A DNA stretch of 45,832 nt from Micromonosporaceae bacterium. GTDB lineage: Bacteria > Actinomycetota > Actinomycetes > Mycobacteriales > Micromonosporaceae. Every line of letters starts with the position of its first letter. Position 1 is the first letter of the stretch. The stretch lies in the NCBI GenBank assembly GCA_016880465.1, contig JAEHDK010000613.1, positions 1 through 45,832 of the forward strand, given 5' to 3'. Below are positions 27,435 to 36,791 of the stretch, one piece after another. A program made the position numbers and the translations under genes. A model generated the notes under the pieces. It was not told where the DNA came from. It did no database searches and saw only the letters and a program-made list of their open reading frames with translations.

Positions 27435-27641
27435 GTGACCGTCACCCGTACGGAACTGGCACGCCACATCGAGGCCGCATTCGGCCACGGCCCGGTCCGG
27501 CGCGACAACCTGTTGGCGTACGCCGTTGGCAGCCACGCCCGCCCCGAGATCATCACCGTGATCGGGCAACTGCCCGACAAGACCTACCCCAGCATCCGCG
27601 ACCTCTGGTACGACCTCGCGGACCTCCCGGCGACCAACTAG
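27435..27641 (+). CDS. DUF2795-like small protein
   Basis: VTRTELARHIEAAFGHGPVRRDNLLAYAVGSHARPEIITVIGQLPDKTYPSIRDLWYDL; RBS aaggaga before GTG. Confidence 0.65.
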   Translation: MTVTRTELARHIEAAFGHGPVRRDNLLAYAVGSHARPEIITVIGQLPDKTYPSIRDLWYDLADLPATN

Positions 27642-27662
27642 GTCCACCCGGCGGCGAGCGGG

Positions 27663-27694
27663 CCGAGGCGGACGTGCGGTGGCAGCCGCCTCGG
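27663..27694. terminator. Hairpin CCGAGGCGG-N14-CCGCCTCGG between convergent genes
   Basis: 9-bp perfect inverted repeat in the gap between convergent ORFs. Confidence 0.5.
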
Positions 27695-27697
27695 GTG

Positions 27698-28462
27698 TCA
27701 CTGGGTCGTGGCCGTCAGCCGGCTGGACCGGGATGGCGGCGGGACCAAGCGGTAGCCCAGTCCACGGACCGTCACGATGATCTGTGGATCTCCCTGGTTG
27801 TCGCCGAGCCGCATCCGGAGTCGCTTGATGTGCACGGTGAGTGTGTTCGATGCGTCGCTGGCCTGCCCGCCCCAGATGCTTTCGTAGATCTGGTCCCGGG
27901 TAATGACCCGGTCGACATGGATCATGAAGAAGCGCAGCAGGTGGTACTCGCGAAGGGGAAGCCGAATGGGTTGGCCGTGCAGTCGGACCTCCAGGGTCGC
28001 CGGGTCCAGGCGCAGCCCGCCACACTCGAGTACGGGCTCCAGCGTGCCGATGGTCTCCGGCCGGATCGACCTGAGGATCGCGATCAGCTCAGCAAGGCGG
28101 TACGGCCGCGCGATGCAGGCCGTGGCGCCAGCCACGAGGGCCTCGCCCGCGTAGCTCCCCTCACCGGCACTCACCCCGACCACGACGGGAGTCCTGGTAT
28201 GCCTGGCGACGGCGCGGACGAAGCTGCTGCTACTGATGGCACCCGGCGCTGCGGCCACGACGGCGGTGTCCGGTCGCGTCGTGCCGGCCAGAACCAGTGC
28301 CTCTGCCGGGTCCGCGCAGACCTCGACATCGACGTGCTGGCGGGTCAGTTCCGCGACGAGGGGACCGCCGGGATCCAGTGTCGGGTCGACGATGAGTAGC
28401 CGGAACCGTGGGCGCCAGCCGTTCGGCGTCTTGGACAGCTCGAGGAGGTTCGAGGCCAACAC
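27698..28462 (-). CDS. OmpR-type winged-helix regulator with degenerate receiver domain
   Basis: C-terminal LPLREYHLLRFFMIHVDRVITRDQIYESIWG..TLTVHIKRLRMRLGD..VRGLGYRLV; receiver has AVVAAAPG at the phosphoacceptor position and ARPY instead of KPF. Confidence 0.85.
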   Translation of the reverse strand: MLASNLLELSKTPNGWRPRFRLLIVDPTLDPGGPLVAELTRQHVDVEVCADPAEALVLAGTTRPDTAVVAAAPGAISSSSFVRAVARHTRTPVVVGVSAGEGSYAGEALVAGATACIARPYRLAELIAILRSIRPETIGTLEPVLECGGLRLDPATLEVRLHGQPIRLPLREYHLLRFFMIHVDRVITRDQIYESIWGGQASDASNTLTVHIKRLRMRLGDNQGDPQIIVTVRGLGYRLVPPPSRSSRLTATTQ

Positions 28463-28474
28463 CCGCCACTCGTC

Positions 28475-29335
28475 CTACCCGAACCGGCCGGTGATGTAGC
28501 CCTCGGTCCGCGGGTCCTTGGGGTTGGTGAAGATGCGGCCGGTCTCCCCGAACTCAACCAGCCGGCCGTGCCGGACCTGCTTCTCGTCCACCTCGGCGGT
28601 GAAGAACGCCGTGTGGTGGCTGACCCGGGCCGCCTGCTGCATGTTGTGCGTGACGATCACGATGGTGTACTGCTTGCACAGCTCGTACATGAGGTCTTCG
28701 ATCCGGCCGGTGGCGATCGGGTCGAGCGCGGAGCATGGCTCGTCCATCAGGATCACGGCCGGCTTGATGGCGATGGTGCGGGCAATGCACAGCCGCTGCT
28801 GCTGACCGCCGGACAGTGCCATGCCGCTGGTCTTCAGTTTGTCCTTCACCTCGTCCCAGAGGGCCGCGCCGGTGAGGGCCTCCTCGACCATGTCGTCCAT
28901 GTTGCCTTTGATGTTGTTTATCTTTATGCCGTACGCAACGTTCTCGTAGATCGACTTCGGGAACGGGTTGGGCTTCTGGAATACCATTCCGATCTGGCGG
29001 CGGACCTGGATCGGGTCCACGTCCCGCGCGTAGATGTCCTGTCCGAGGTAGGTGATCGTACCGGTGACCCGGGCGCCACGGATCAGATCGTTCATCCGGT
29101 TCAACGCCCGCAGGATGGTGGACTTGCCACATCCAGATGGTCCGATCATCGCCGTGATCTCGTTCTGCCGCACCGGCAGCGTGGCGCCCCGCACCGCCTC
29201 GTAGTCGCCGTAGAAGACGCTGACATCCCGCAGCTCCATCAGCGCCGCGCCACCGTCGGCCGGCTGCCGTTCCGCGCCGTCGTGGCGCCAGCCGGCGTCG
29301 ATGTGCACGGCGGGCCGGTCGTTGGTAGCCGTCAT
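28475..29335 (-). CDS. pstB: Phosphate ABC transporter ATP-binding protein PstB
   Basis: [59 protein letters not shown]; start chosen at MTATND (29335), alternative 29239. Confidence 0.95.
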   Translation of the reverse strand: MTATNDRPAVHIDAGWRHDGAERQPADGGAALMELRDVSVFYGDYEAVRGATLPVRQNEITAMIGPSGCGKSTILRALNRMNDLIRGARVTGTITYLGQDIYARDVDPIQVRRQIGMVFQKPNPFPKSIYENVAYGIKINNIKGNMDDMVEEALTGAALWDEVKDKLKTSGMALSGGQQQRLCIARTIAIKPAVILMDEPCSALDPIATGRIEDLMYELCKQYTIVIVTHNMQQAARVSHHTAFFTAEVDEKQVRHGRLVEFGETGRIFTNPKDPRTEGYITGRFG

Positions 29336-29397
29336 GGATGTCACCTCAAAGGCTCGGCGGCGGTGGGTCAACGGGGTACCGGTAGAAGTGCTCATGG

Positions 29398-30306
29398 TCA
29401 GCGTTCCTTGATAGCAAAGCGGTTGGCGATCAGCCGACTGATCAACGTGGCGAGCAGCACGATGACCACGAGCGTCAGGGCCGCACCCCAGGCTCGGTCG
29501 GTCGCGGCCTCGAATGGCTCCGTGGCGTTGCGGTAGATCTGGACCGGCAACGCGGTGTTGCTCCCGGACAGGTGCCAGTTCACCCGCTGGGTCAGGCCGA
29601 CGACCAGCACGATCGGAGCCGTCTCGCCGGCCGCGCGCGCGACCCCGAGCAGCGCGCCACTGGCGATGCCGGAGACCGCCGCCGGAAGCACGACGGTGAC
29701 GATGGTGCGCCACTTGCGCGCGCCGAGTGCCAGGCTCGCCTGCCGCAGCTCGTCGGGCACGAGCCGCAGCATCTCCTCGCTCGAGCGGATCACGACCGGC
29801 AGCATCAGACAGGCCAGGGCCAGCGCACCGGCCAGGCCGCTCTGCTCGGTGGTGAGCACCACCGCGGTGTAGATGAACAGGCCCATCACGATCGACGGCA
29901 CGCCGGTCATCACGTTGGACATCAGCCGCACGCTCCGCGCGAGCGCGTTCTGTTTCCCGTACTCGTTGAGATAGATGGCGCCCAGCACCCCGAGCGGAAT
30001 GGCCAGCAGCGACGCCAACCCCGTCATCAGCAACGTGCCGGCGATCGCCGGGCCGATCCCGCCGCCCGGGTTGGCCAGCTGGCGCGGGATCGGCTTGGTG
30101 AGGAAATCCCAGCTGATCATTTTCGCGCCCTTGGCGATCACGTAGTACATGACCAACGCGACCGGCACGACCGCGATGATCACCGACAGCCATATCCCCG
30201 TCCGGACGAGGGTATTGGCCAAGCGCCGCCGCGTCGCCAGCGAGCCCCGGCCCAGACCTGACGGGGCCGACAGCGGCTGCTGCGCAGCCTGGACGGTCGT
30301 GGTCAC
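29398..30306 (-). CDS. pstA: Phosphate ABC transporter permease PstA
   Basis: [55 protein letters not shown]. Confidence 0.95.
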   Translation of the reverse strand: MTTTVQAAQQPLSAPSGLGRGSLATRRRLANTLVRTGIWLSVIIAVVPVALVMYYVIAKGAKMISWDFLTKPIPRQLANPGGGIGPAIAGTLLMTGLASLLAIPLGVLGAIYLNEYGKQNALARSVRLMSNVMTGVPSIVMGLFIYTAVVLTTEQSGLAGALALACLMLPVVIRSSEEMLRLVPDELRQASLALGARKWRTIVTVVLPAAVSGIASGALLGVARAAGETAPIVLVVGLTQRVNWHLSGSNTALPVQIYRNATEPFEAATDRAWGAALTLVVIVLLATLISRLIANRFAIKER

Positions 30307-31301
30307 GCCGACGCTCCCTTCATCCGGACATCGGCGCGCCGGACGACCACCGCGGCGGCGTAGTTGATCACAACGGTGATCGCGAAGAGCAGCACACCCA
30401 ATGCGATCAGTGCGGACCGACCGGGCGGCACCCCCGGATCGCCGAAGTTGAGCGCGATCACCGACGCGAGCGTGTTGCCAGCCGCGAACAGGTTCGGCGT
30501 TATCTGGGTGGCGGCCCCGATCGTCAAGGCCACCGCGATCGTCTCACCCATTGCACGCCCCAGCCCGAGCATGACCGCGCCGACCATGCCGCCGAAGCTG
30601 TGCGGGAAGACCGCTCCCCTGATCATCTCCCATTGGGTGGCGCCCAGGGCGTACGCGGCTTGCTTGTCGGCGTCCGGAACAGTGGCGAACACCTCTCGGG
30701 TGATCGACGTGATGATCGGGATGATCATGATTGCGACGATCATGCCCGCGGTCATGAAACCGCGACCGGAGGAGACCGGTTCGCCGAACAGCGAGCCGAG
30801 CACGGGGATGTCGCCGAGGGCGCCATGGAGGCCGTTGTAGACCTTCACCAGGGCTGGACCTACGACGATGATGCCCCAGAGGCCGAAGACGACCGAAGGG
30901 ATCGAAGCGAGCAGATCTATCACGGTGACCACCGTCGACCGCAGCCGCGTCGGGGCGAGCTCGGTCAGGAACAGCGCGATGCCGATCGAGATCGGCACGG
31001 CGAAGATCAGCGCGATGATCGAGACGACCGTGGTGCCGTAGACGAACGACAGGGCACCGTACACCGGCCCCGCTCCGTCGACCTCGAGCGGGACCCACGA
31101 CGGGCTGGTCACGAAGCCCAAACCGGCGTACTTGAGCGCCGGCCACGCCTCGCGCAGTGTGGTAACCAAGATCAGCACCAGGATGGCCAGTACCAACGCA
31201 CCCGCCGCCAGGCTCACCGCGGAGAAAGCGCGATCCGAGGCCGCCCCACGCCCCCTGGCTGTCAGCGGCTGGGCGGGCGGTCGGTCGGTGATCTGCGTCA
31301 C
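30303..31301 (-). CDS. pstC: Phosphate ABC transporter permease PstC
   Basis: [57 protein letters not shown]. Confidence 0.95.
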   Translation of the reverse strand: MTQITDRPPAQPLTARGRGAASDRAFSAVSLAAGALVLAILVLILVTTLREAWPALKYAGLGFVTSPSWVPLEVDGAGPVYGALSFVYGTTVVSIIALIFAVPISIGIALFLTELAPTRLRSTVVTVIDLLASIPSVVFGLWGIIVVGPALVKVYNGLHGALGDIPVLGSLFGEPVSSGRGFMTAGMIVAIMIIPIITSITREVFATVPDADKQAAYALGATQWEMIRGAVFPHSFGGMVGAVMLGLGRAMGETIAVALTIGAATQITPNLFAAGNTLASVIALNFGDPGVPPGRSALIALGVLLFAITVVINYAAAVVVRRADVRMKGASA

Positions 31302-31328
31302 GTGGATGCTCCCGAAATGAAGATGTGC

Positions 31329-31365
31329 CCTCGGGGACGGAATCCAGACGATTCCGTCCCCGAGG
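31329..31365 (-). terminator. Intercistronic hairpin CCTCGGGGACGGAATC-cagac-GATTCCGTCCCCGAGG
   Basis: Perfect 16-bp stem between pstS and pstC. Confidence 0.85.
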
Positions 31366-31386
31366 TATCACCCGAGCCGGTGGACC

Positions 31387-32481
31387 TCAGCCCTGCACCT
31401 GCACCTTGTCGATCTGCGCCAGCGCCTTCGTCTGAAGAGCTGCCGGCAGCTTCGCGAAGCTCACCGACTCCGCGAACTGCTGCCCGTCGGTGAGCAGCCA
31501 CTTCAGGAAGGCCTTGACGTTCTTGCCCTTGGTCGCGTCGGTGTACGTCGGCTTGACCAGGATGTACGTGGGCGCAGTGATCGGATAGCTCGCCGCACCG
31601 GTCGCGTCCAGTGGATCGTAGGACAGATCATCCTTGACCGTCGCGCCGGCCAGCGCCGCGGTCGTCCCGGCCAGGGACGGTTTGACGTACTTGCCGTCCT
31701 TGTTCTTGATCGCCGCGAACACCAGGCCGCTCGCGGTGGCATCGGCAAGGTCCACGTAACCGATCGCGCCGTCGCTCTGCTTGATGATCTGTGCCACGCC
31801 GGTGTTCTTGTCGCCGCCCTGGGTGTCCGCGGGCCAGGCGACCGTGTCGCCGGTGCTGAGCTTCCATGCGGGCGCGGCCTTGGTCAGGTACTTCGTGAAG
31901 TTGTTGGTCGTGCCGGAGCCGTCCGAGCGGTGCGCCACGACGATGTTCTTGTCAGGCAGGTTGGCGTTCGGGTTGTCGGTCTTGATCGCCTGGTCGTTCC
32001 ACTTCTTGATGTCCCGCTGGAAGATCTTGGCTACCGTGTCGGCGCTCAACTGCAGATCGGCCACCCCGGACAGGTGGTACGCCACGGTGATCGGCGCGGC
32101 GACCGTCGGCACGTAGAGGAACGAGCCGTCCGCCGGACCGTCACCCGCCTTGACCAGGCTGTCCGAGCCGGCGAAGTCGGTCAGTCCAGACCCGAACTCC
32201 TTCTTGCCGGTACCAGATCCGGTCGAGTTGTAGGTGATGTTGAGATTCGGCGCGACCTTCGCGAACTCGTCCAGGGCCTTCTGGTAGTACGCGTTGGGGA
32301 AGCTGGCGCCGGACGCCTTCAGCTCACCGGACAGCTTCGAGAGATCGGAGCCGGCACTGGCCGGGGTGTTGCCGGCGCCGGTCTCGTCACCGTTGCCGCC
32401 GCAGCCGGCGAGTGCGAGCGCAGCGATCGTGACACCAGCGATGCTGGCGAGGACGCGCCGCGAGAGCACGTTGCGGTTCAC
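31387..32481 (-). CDS. pstS: Phosphate-binding lipoprotein PstS
   Basis: Lipobox ALALAGCGG; GASFPNAYYQKALDEF, YNSTGSGTGKKEF, VAHRSDGSGTTNNFTKYL; GTG start 32481. Confidence 0.95.
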   Translation of the reverse strand: MNRNVLSRRVLASIAGVTIAALALAGCGGNGDETGAGNTPASAGSDLSKLSGELKASGASFPNAYYQKALDEFAKVAPNLNITYNSTGSGTGKKEFGSGLTDFAGSDSLVKAGDGPADGSFLYVPTVAAPITVAYHLSGVADLQLSADTVAKIFQRDIKKWNDQAIKTDNPNANLPDKNIVVAHRSDGSGTTNNFTKYLTKAAPAWKLSTGDTVAWPADTQGGDKNTGVAQIIKQSDGAIGYVDLADATASGLVFAAIKNKDGKYVKPSLAGTTAALAGATVKDDLSYDPLDATGAASYPITAPTYILVKPTYTDATKGKNVKAFLKWLLTDGQQFAESVSFAKLPAALQTKALAQIDKVQVQG

Positions 32482-32571
32482 CTCAGATTGACCTCTCTGT
32501 AGGAGTTTCCGTCCGGCCAGGCTGACCTGACGTGGCCGACCGTAGAAGCGACGGGTAGCCGGATGCCTCAT

Positions 32572-32593
32572 CAGGAGTGAACGTCGGGTGAAC
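32572..32593 (-). promoter_or_regulatory. PHO box: two 11-nt direct repeats GTTCACCCGAC GTTCACTCCTG on the minus strand
   Basis: Matches the Streptomyces PhoP direct-repeat PHO-box pattern (GTTCACC); about 90 nt upstream of pstS. Confidence 0.75.
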
Positions 32594-32811
32594 ACCGCAG
32601 CGTGGTCGGGTAACCGGACATCGTCGGTCGAAGTGGAGAGGAGCTTACTAACCAGATCGGGTACGGCCAAAACAGATTACGAGTCATTCGGCGATTCCGA
32701 GTGCGGCGGCACCGGTCGGCGGCCCGAGCGGTGTGGTGGGCCACCCGCCCGGTACTCGCACATGACCGGATCATCATTGACACCGCCACGTCGCGAATGT
32801 AGCCAAGCTGG

Positions 32812-33837
32812 TCAGAGGTGGTAGGTGACGATGCCGTCCACAATGGACCTGGTCGCCCGGCCTTCGGCGGCGAGCAGATCAAGGTGGACGGCCGTCTCGC
32901 CGACGGCGAGCATCTGGTTGAAGGGGTCCAGCTCGGCGAACCGCCTGCCGCGGCGGGTCCACGGCAGCCGGTGCGCCACCTCGTAGGCCGTGTGCCCGCC
33001 CTGGTGTGCCGCCGCCAGACACGCGTCCAGCCGGGCAGTGTGGTGCACGAGCAGCTCCCGGGCCCGCTGATGGACACTCGGCGCCACCGGACCGTGCGCG
33101 GGCAGCAGGGTCGCGTCCTGGTACCCGAGCATGAGCCGCAGCGACGAAAGGTAGTCACCAAGCGGCAGGTCGGCCGGCTGCGCCTCGAACCCGACCGACG
33201 GCGTGATGTGCGGCAACACGTGGTCGCCGGCGAACAGCAGCCGGTGCTCGGCGTCGAGGAACACGACGTGACCCCGGGTGTGACCCGGCGCGGCGACCAC
33301 CGCCAGCCGGCGCGTGGCCAGCCCGACATCCGAGACGTCGGTCAGCCACTCGTCCGGCTTCTCCCACAGATCGACGTCGATGCTCTCGCCGAACCCGGCG
33401 TCCCGCAACGTCTCGACAAGAGCGGTCGCGCCACACGACAACAGGAACGCCAACCGCACCGGTGCGACGTCGCCCGGCCGGGTGAGGACGAGGTCGATGG
33501 CCGGCTGCTCGCCGAGACCGAGCGCAATCCGGGACCCGAACAGCCGCCGCAGCACCACCGCCTGCGTGTAGTGGTCGCGGTGGACGTGGGTGACCAGGAA
33601 CCGGCGAATATCACCAAGCTCGTACCCGAGAGTCTGCAGTCCCTGCTCCAGCTCCTGCCGGGACTCGTCCAGCGCCCAACCCGAGTCGACGAGTACCAGC
33701 TCGTCGCCATCCTCGATCACGTAGACGTTGACCGCCCGCAGCCCGTCGTTGGGCAAGGGCAGCGGAATGCGGTGCACCCCGGCCGCTACCGGGTAGACGC
33801 CCGGCGCCGACCAGGTACCCGCAGGGCGACCGTCCAC
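32812..33837 (-). CDS. MBL-fold metallo-hydrolase
   Basis: THVHRDHYTQAVVLR (HxHxDH) motif, AAPGHTRGHVVFLDAEHRLLFAGDHVLP. Confidence 0.9.
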   Translation of the reverse strand: MDGRPAGTWSAPGVYPVAAGVHRIPLPLPNDGLRAVNVYVIEDGDELVLVDSGWALDESRQELEQGLQTLGYELGDIRRFLVTHVHRDHYTQAVVLRRLFGSRIALGLGEQPAIDLVLTRPGDVAPVRLAFLLSCGATALVETLRDAGFGESIDVDLWEKPDEWLTDVSDVGLATRRLAVVAAPGHTRGHVVFLDAEHRLLFAGDHVLPHITPSVGFEAQPADLPLGDYLSSLRLMLGYQDATLLPAHGPVAPSVHQRARELLVHHTARLDACLAAAHQGGHTAYEVAHRLPWTRRGRRFAELDPFNQMLAVGETAVHLDLLAAEGRATRSIVDGIVTYHL

Positions 33838-33879
33838 GCTGATCAGGCTACCGGCGAGAGCCGGTGGGCGATCGGTGAC

Positions 33880-34683
33880 CTAGCCCACCGTGACCGAGCG
33901 CTGGTCTTGATCGTCCGGGCGGCCTGCCGCCGGAGGATGCGCCGAGCGTGGTCCGGGGCCGCGCGGGTACGTCGGTGTCCAGCTGAGCAGCCGGCAGGCC
34001 TTGGCGGTGCTCCACAACTCGGCCGACCTATCGCCGGTTATGTGGAAGATCTCGAATCCCGCGCGGAAGTCGATGGCCGCGAGGACCGCACTGGCCACAT
34101 CGGTGGCGGCTGTTGCGTGTATCGGCGTGCCGCCCGGCGTACGCCAGATCCGCGGCTTCTTTCCCCGGCCCCAGGCCGGCCACACGTCGTCCGGGGTCGG
34201 CCAGGCCAGCCGCAGTACGTTCACCGACATACCCCAGCGGGCCGCTGCCGCGCGGCCGGCTTCCTCACCGAGCCTCTTCGTCAGGCCGTACGGATCGACC
34301 GCGTCCGGCGGGTCCTCCTCCAGCAACCGGCGCGCGGTCACCTTGTCGTACACCGACAGGCTGCTGATGTGTACGGCGTGCCGGACGCCTGCGGTGTGGG
34401 CCACGGCCAGCGTCAGGTACACGGACTTCACATTGACGTCGAACGTGTTCGCGACCGCATCCGGGCGCGACGCTCTGGCCGCGCCCATCGCGCAATGCAC
34501 CACCACGTCCACGCGATCCAATGCCGTGGCCAACACCCGATGGTCGGTCGCGTCGCCCACCACCTGCTCCCACGGTCCGCGGCACGGCCGCGGGTCGAGG
34601 ATGCGGATGTCATGCCGCCGGCCGAGCAAGGGCAGGATCAGACCGGCGACGTACCCGGAACCGCCGACGACGAGTATCCGCAC
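33880..34683 (-). CDS. NAD-dependent epimerase/dehydratase family protein
   Basis: VRILVVGGSGYVAGLILPLL Rossmann start, YDKVTARRLLEEDPPDAVDPYGLTKRLGEE (YxxxK-like region). Confidence 0.8.
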   Translation of the reverse strand: MRILVVGGSGYVAGLILPLLGRRHDIRILDPRPCRGPWEQVVGDATDHRVLATALDRVDVVVHCAMGAARASRPDAVANTFDVNVKSVYLTLAVAHTAGVRHAVHISSLSVYDKVTARRLLEEDPPDAVDPYGLTKRLGEEAGRAAAARWGMSVNVLRLAWPTPDDVWPAWGRGKKPRIWRTPGGTPIHATAATDVASAVLAAIDFRAGFEIFHITGDRSAELWSTAKACRLLSWTPTYPRGPGPRSAHPPAAGRPDDQDQRSVTVG

Positions 34684-34735
34684 CTGGTGATCGTCTCCGG
34701 CCGGCTGGGCGGGCGCAAGCCTGAGCCGGCGGCGG

Positions 34736-35539
34736 TCAGCGATGCCCGGTGACGACCGCGATCGGCGACCCGGCCCTGTCGATGAGGGTACGGGCGACTC
34801 GACCGAGCAGCCGGCTGCTGCGCGGGCCGTGCCGGTTAGCGCCAAGGACGACGAGGCTCGCGCGCCGCCCCTCGGCCAGCAGGGCACGCGCGGGGTCGGG
34901 ATCGCGGTGCGGTCGCTTCTCGACCGACACATCGGGATACTTGTCCGCCCAGCCGGCCACGGCCTCCGCCAGCAGCCGGTCGACCGTCAGTCGAGCCGCG
35001 CTCAGGTCGTAGACGTACGGATCCACCGGGTTCAGGTCGTTGCGCGGTACGCCCGTCCACACGTGTACCGCCAGCAGCGACTTGTGCCGGAGATCGGCCT
35101 CCTCGAATGCGAACGCGAGCGCGGGGTCGTCGGTTGCGGAGATGTCCAGGCCGACCAGCACCGGACCGTCGAGGACCGCGCCGACATCAGGCGGGACGAC
35201 CAGGACCGGACAGTGTGCGTGCGCGGCAACCGAGCCATGGACCGAGACCGCGGGCGCCCCGGCAAGGGGCCTGCCGACCACGACGACGCGAGCCGCGCGG
35301 GACTCGGAGACGAGTGTCGCGGCAAGGTCGACACCCGCCGGCGAGGCGGTTACGTCGAGCCCCGGCCAGGTGGAACGGGCGCGGCGGATCGCGTCGGTGG
35401 CTGGCCGGCTCGCCTGGGCGTACAGATGCAGTGGCAGTCCTCGGCGCCCGGCCTCGGTGGCCGCCTGGTCCACCACGGCCGCCATGTCGCACGTGTCCTC
35501 CGTGGCAGCGATGACCCGATCGGGTAGTCCGAATTGCAT
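34736..35539 (-). CDS. Universal stress protein, tandem USP domains
   Basis: VLVGLDISATDDPALAFAFEEA, LVVLGANRHGPRSSRLLGRVARTLIDRAGSPIAVV; RBS ggaggtg before ATG 35539. Confidence 0.82.
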   Translation of the reverse strand: MQFGLPDRVIAATEDTCDMAAVVDQAATEAGRRGLPLHLYAQASRPATDAIRRARSTWPGLDVTASPAGVDLAATLVSESRAARVVVVGRPLAGAPAVSVHGSVAAHAHCPVLVVPPDVGAVLDGPVLVGLDISATDDPALAFAFEEADLRHKSLLAVHVWTGVPRNDLNPVDPYVYDLSAARLTVDRLLAEAVAGWADKYPDVSVEKRPHRDPDPARALLAEGRRASLVVLGANRHGPRSSRLLGRVARTLIDRAGSPIAVVTGHR

Positions 35540-35592
35540 GGCACACCTCCCTATATTGCCCAACGCTGCGCTGTCCGGTCGCCGGGCGTCAG

Positions 35593-35606
35593 GGTCCGGC
35601 TGCCCG
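35593..35606. promoter_or_regulatory. Weak DevR-box-like site GGGTCCGGCTGCCC
   Basis: One mismatch to GGGNCN4GNCCC; 53 nt upstream of the USP start (minus). Confidence 0.3.
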
Positions 35607-35640
35607 GAGCCGGCGGCCCCTTGGCCCCTTACTCCGTGTC

Positions 35641-35693
35641 CGGCTACCGCGAAGGGCCCGGCCTGCTGGAGGTCGGGTCCTTCGCGGTAGCCG
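35641..35693 (-). terminator. 20-bp hairpin CGGCTACCGCGAAGGGCCCG-N13-CGGGTCCTTCGCGGTAGCCG (one wobble/mismatch)
   Basis: Inverted repeat immediately downstream of the hsp20 stop. Confidence 0.8.
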
Positions 35694-35695
35694 GG

Positions 35696-36124
35696 TCAGC
35701 TCTTCTTGCTGATCGACTTGACCTGGCCGTTCCCGGTCTCGACCGGGATGTGGACACCCAACCCGACGGGCTCACCGATGGTCGCGGTGACCTCCAGGAT
35801 CCCGTTCGCGTACCGGGCGCGGATCGTGTCATCCTTCGTACCGGCCGGCAGCGTGATCGTGCGGTGGAACGAGCCGTAGTGGAACTCCGAGCGGCCCTTC
35901 TCCCGGTGGTCACCGGTGCGGCGCACGGTCAGGCGCAGCGCGCCCTCCACGTAGGTCAGGTCGAGATCCTTCGCCGGATCGACGCCAGGTAGCTCCGCCC
36001 GTACGACGTACCGGCTTTCGTCGAGGAACTCCTCGATGCGGATCGTCGGCTCGACGAACGGGAACCAGGACAAGTCGGCCCAGTCGAACGGAGTGAGGTT
36101 TCCGCGCAAGCGAGTCGCCAACAT
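35696..36124 (-). CDS. Hsp20/alpha-crystallin family protein 1
   Basis: IRIEEFLDESRYVVRAELPGVDPAKDLDLTYVEGALRLTVRRT..FHRTITLPAGTKDDTIRARYANGILEVT. Confidence 0.92.
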   Translation of the reverse strand: MLATRLRGNLTPFDWADLSWFPFVEPTIRIEEFLDESRYVVRAELPGVDPAKDLDLTYVEGALRLTVRRTGDHREKGRSEFHYGSFHRTITLPAGTKDDTIRARYANGILEVTATIGEPVGLGVHIPVETGNGQVKSISKKS

Positions 36125-36182
36125 TGTCAACACCTCCTCTCTGTCTCACCTCCATCGGATCGCGGCCACCCGGGGCCGGTGA

Positions 36183-36196
36183 GAGTCCTTCGGACC
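36183..36196. promoter_or_regulatory. Weak DevR-box-like site GAGTCCTTCGGACC
   Basis: Two symmetric mismatches to the pattern; 58 nt upstream of the hsp20-1 start. Confidence 0.25.
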
Positions 36197-36633
36197 TAAC
36201 GGTCGCGCCCAATGGCCCGAGACGCCGGCAATGGGCCGACCGCATCGGGCCTGACCGCCACGGTACGGCCGATCGGCGCCATCCTGGTCAGCTCCACCGT
36301 GACCTCGAGGATGCCGGCATCGGTGTACGAGGCGGCCACGGTGGCGTCCTTGGCACGCCTGGGCAACACCACGGTGCGCCGGAAGGTGCCGTACCGGAAC
36401 TCGGAACGAGCCCGGGCCCGGTACCGCTCCAGCCGCTCCACCACGACGGTCAGCTCGCCGTCGGCGACCCTGACCGATATGTCCTTGGCCGCGTTGACTC
36501 CGGGCAGTTCGGCGCGGAGGACATAGCTGGTGTCGTCCTCGTACTCCTCGATCGGAATGGCGTTGCCCAGCCGGGACAGCCGCACCCGGTCGAGCGGAGC
36601 CATCAGCGTCTCCCGCCAATGTGCCAACGTCAT
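36196..36633 (-). CDS. Hsp20/alpha-crystallin family protein 2
   Basis: IPIEEYEDDTSYVLRAELPGVNAAKDISVRVADGELTVVVERL..FRRTVVLPRRAKDATVAASYTDAGILEVTVE. Confidence 0.9.
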   Translation of the reverse strand: MTLAHWRETLMAPLDRVRLSRLGNAIPIEEYEDDTSYVLRAELPGVNAAKDISVRVADGELTVVVERLERYRARARSEFRYGTFRRTVVLPRRAKDATVAASYTDAGILEVTVELTRMAPIGRTVAVRPDAVGPLPASRAIGRDR

Positions 36634-36691
36634 GCCTTGACGCTAGAGCCAAACCCGCCGCGCCGTTATCGGCGACGGACCCGCATCGCAC

Positions 36692-36705
36692 GGGACCTTG
36701 GCCCG
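36692..36705. promoter_or_regulatory. DevR-box-like site GGGACCTTGGCCCG between hsp20-2 and pntAA
   Basis: One mismatch to GGGNCN4GNCCC; 58 nt upstream of the hsp20-2 start, in a divergent promoter region. Confidence 0.35.
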
Positions 36706-36791
36706 GGTCGGTAAGGGCGTCCGGCGCTCCCGCGGCCGACCGCGAACACGAACACTGGGGCCAGCAGAACTGTCCTTCAGGAGGTGTACCG

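Noticed and set aside
32588-32824. 78-aa plus-strand ORF between pstS and the MBL gene
   Set aside because: Overlaps the pstS promoter/PHO box and shows no domain features or good RBS; probably non-coding.
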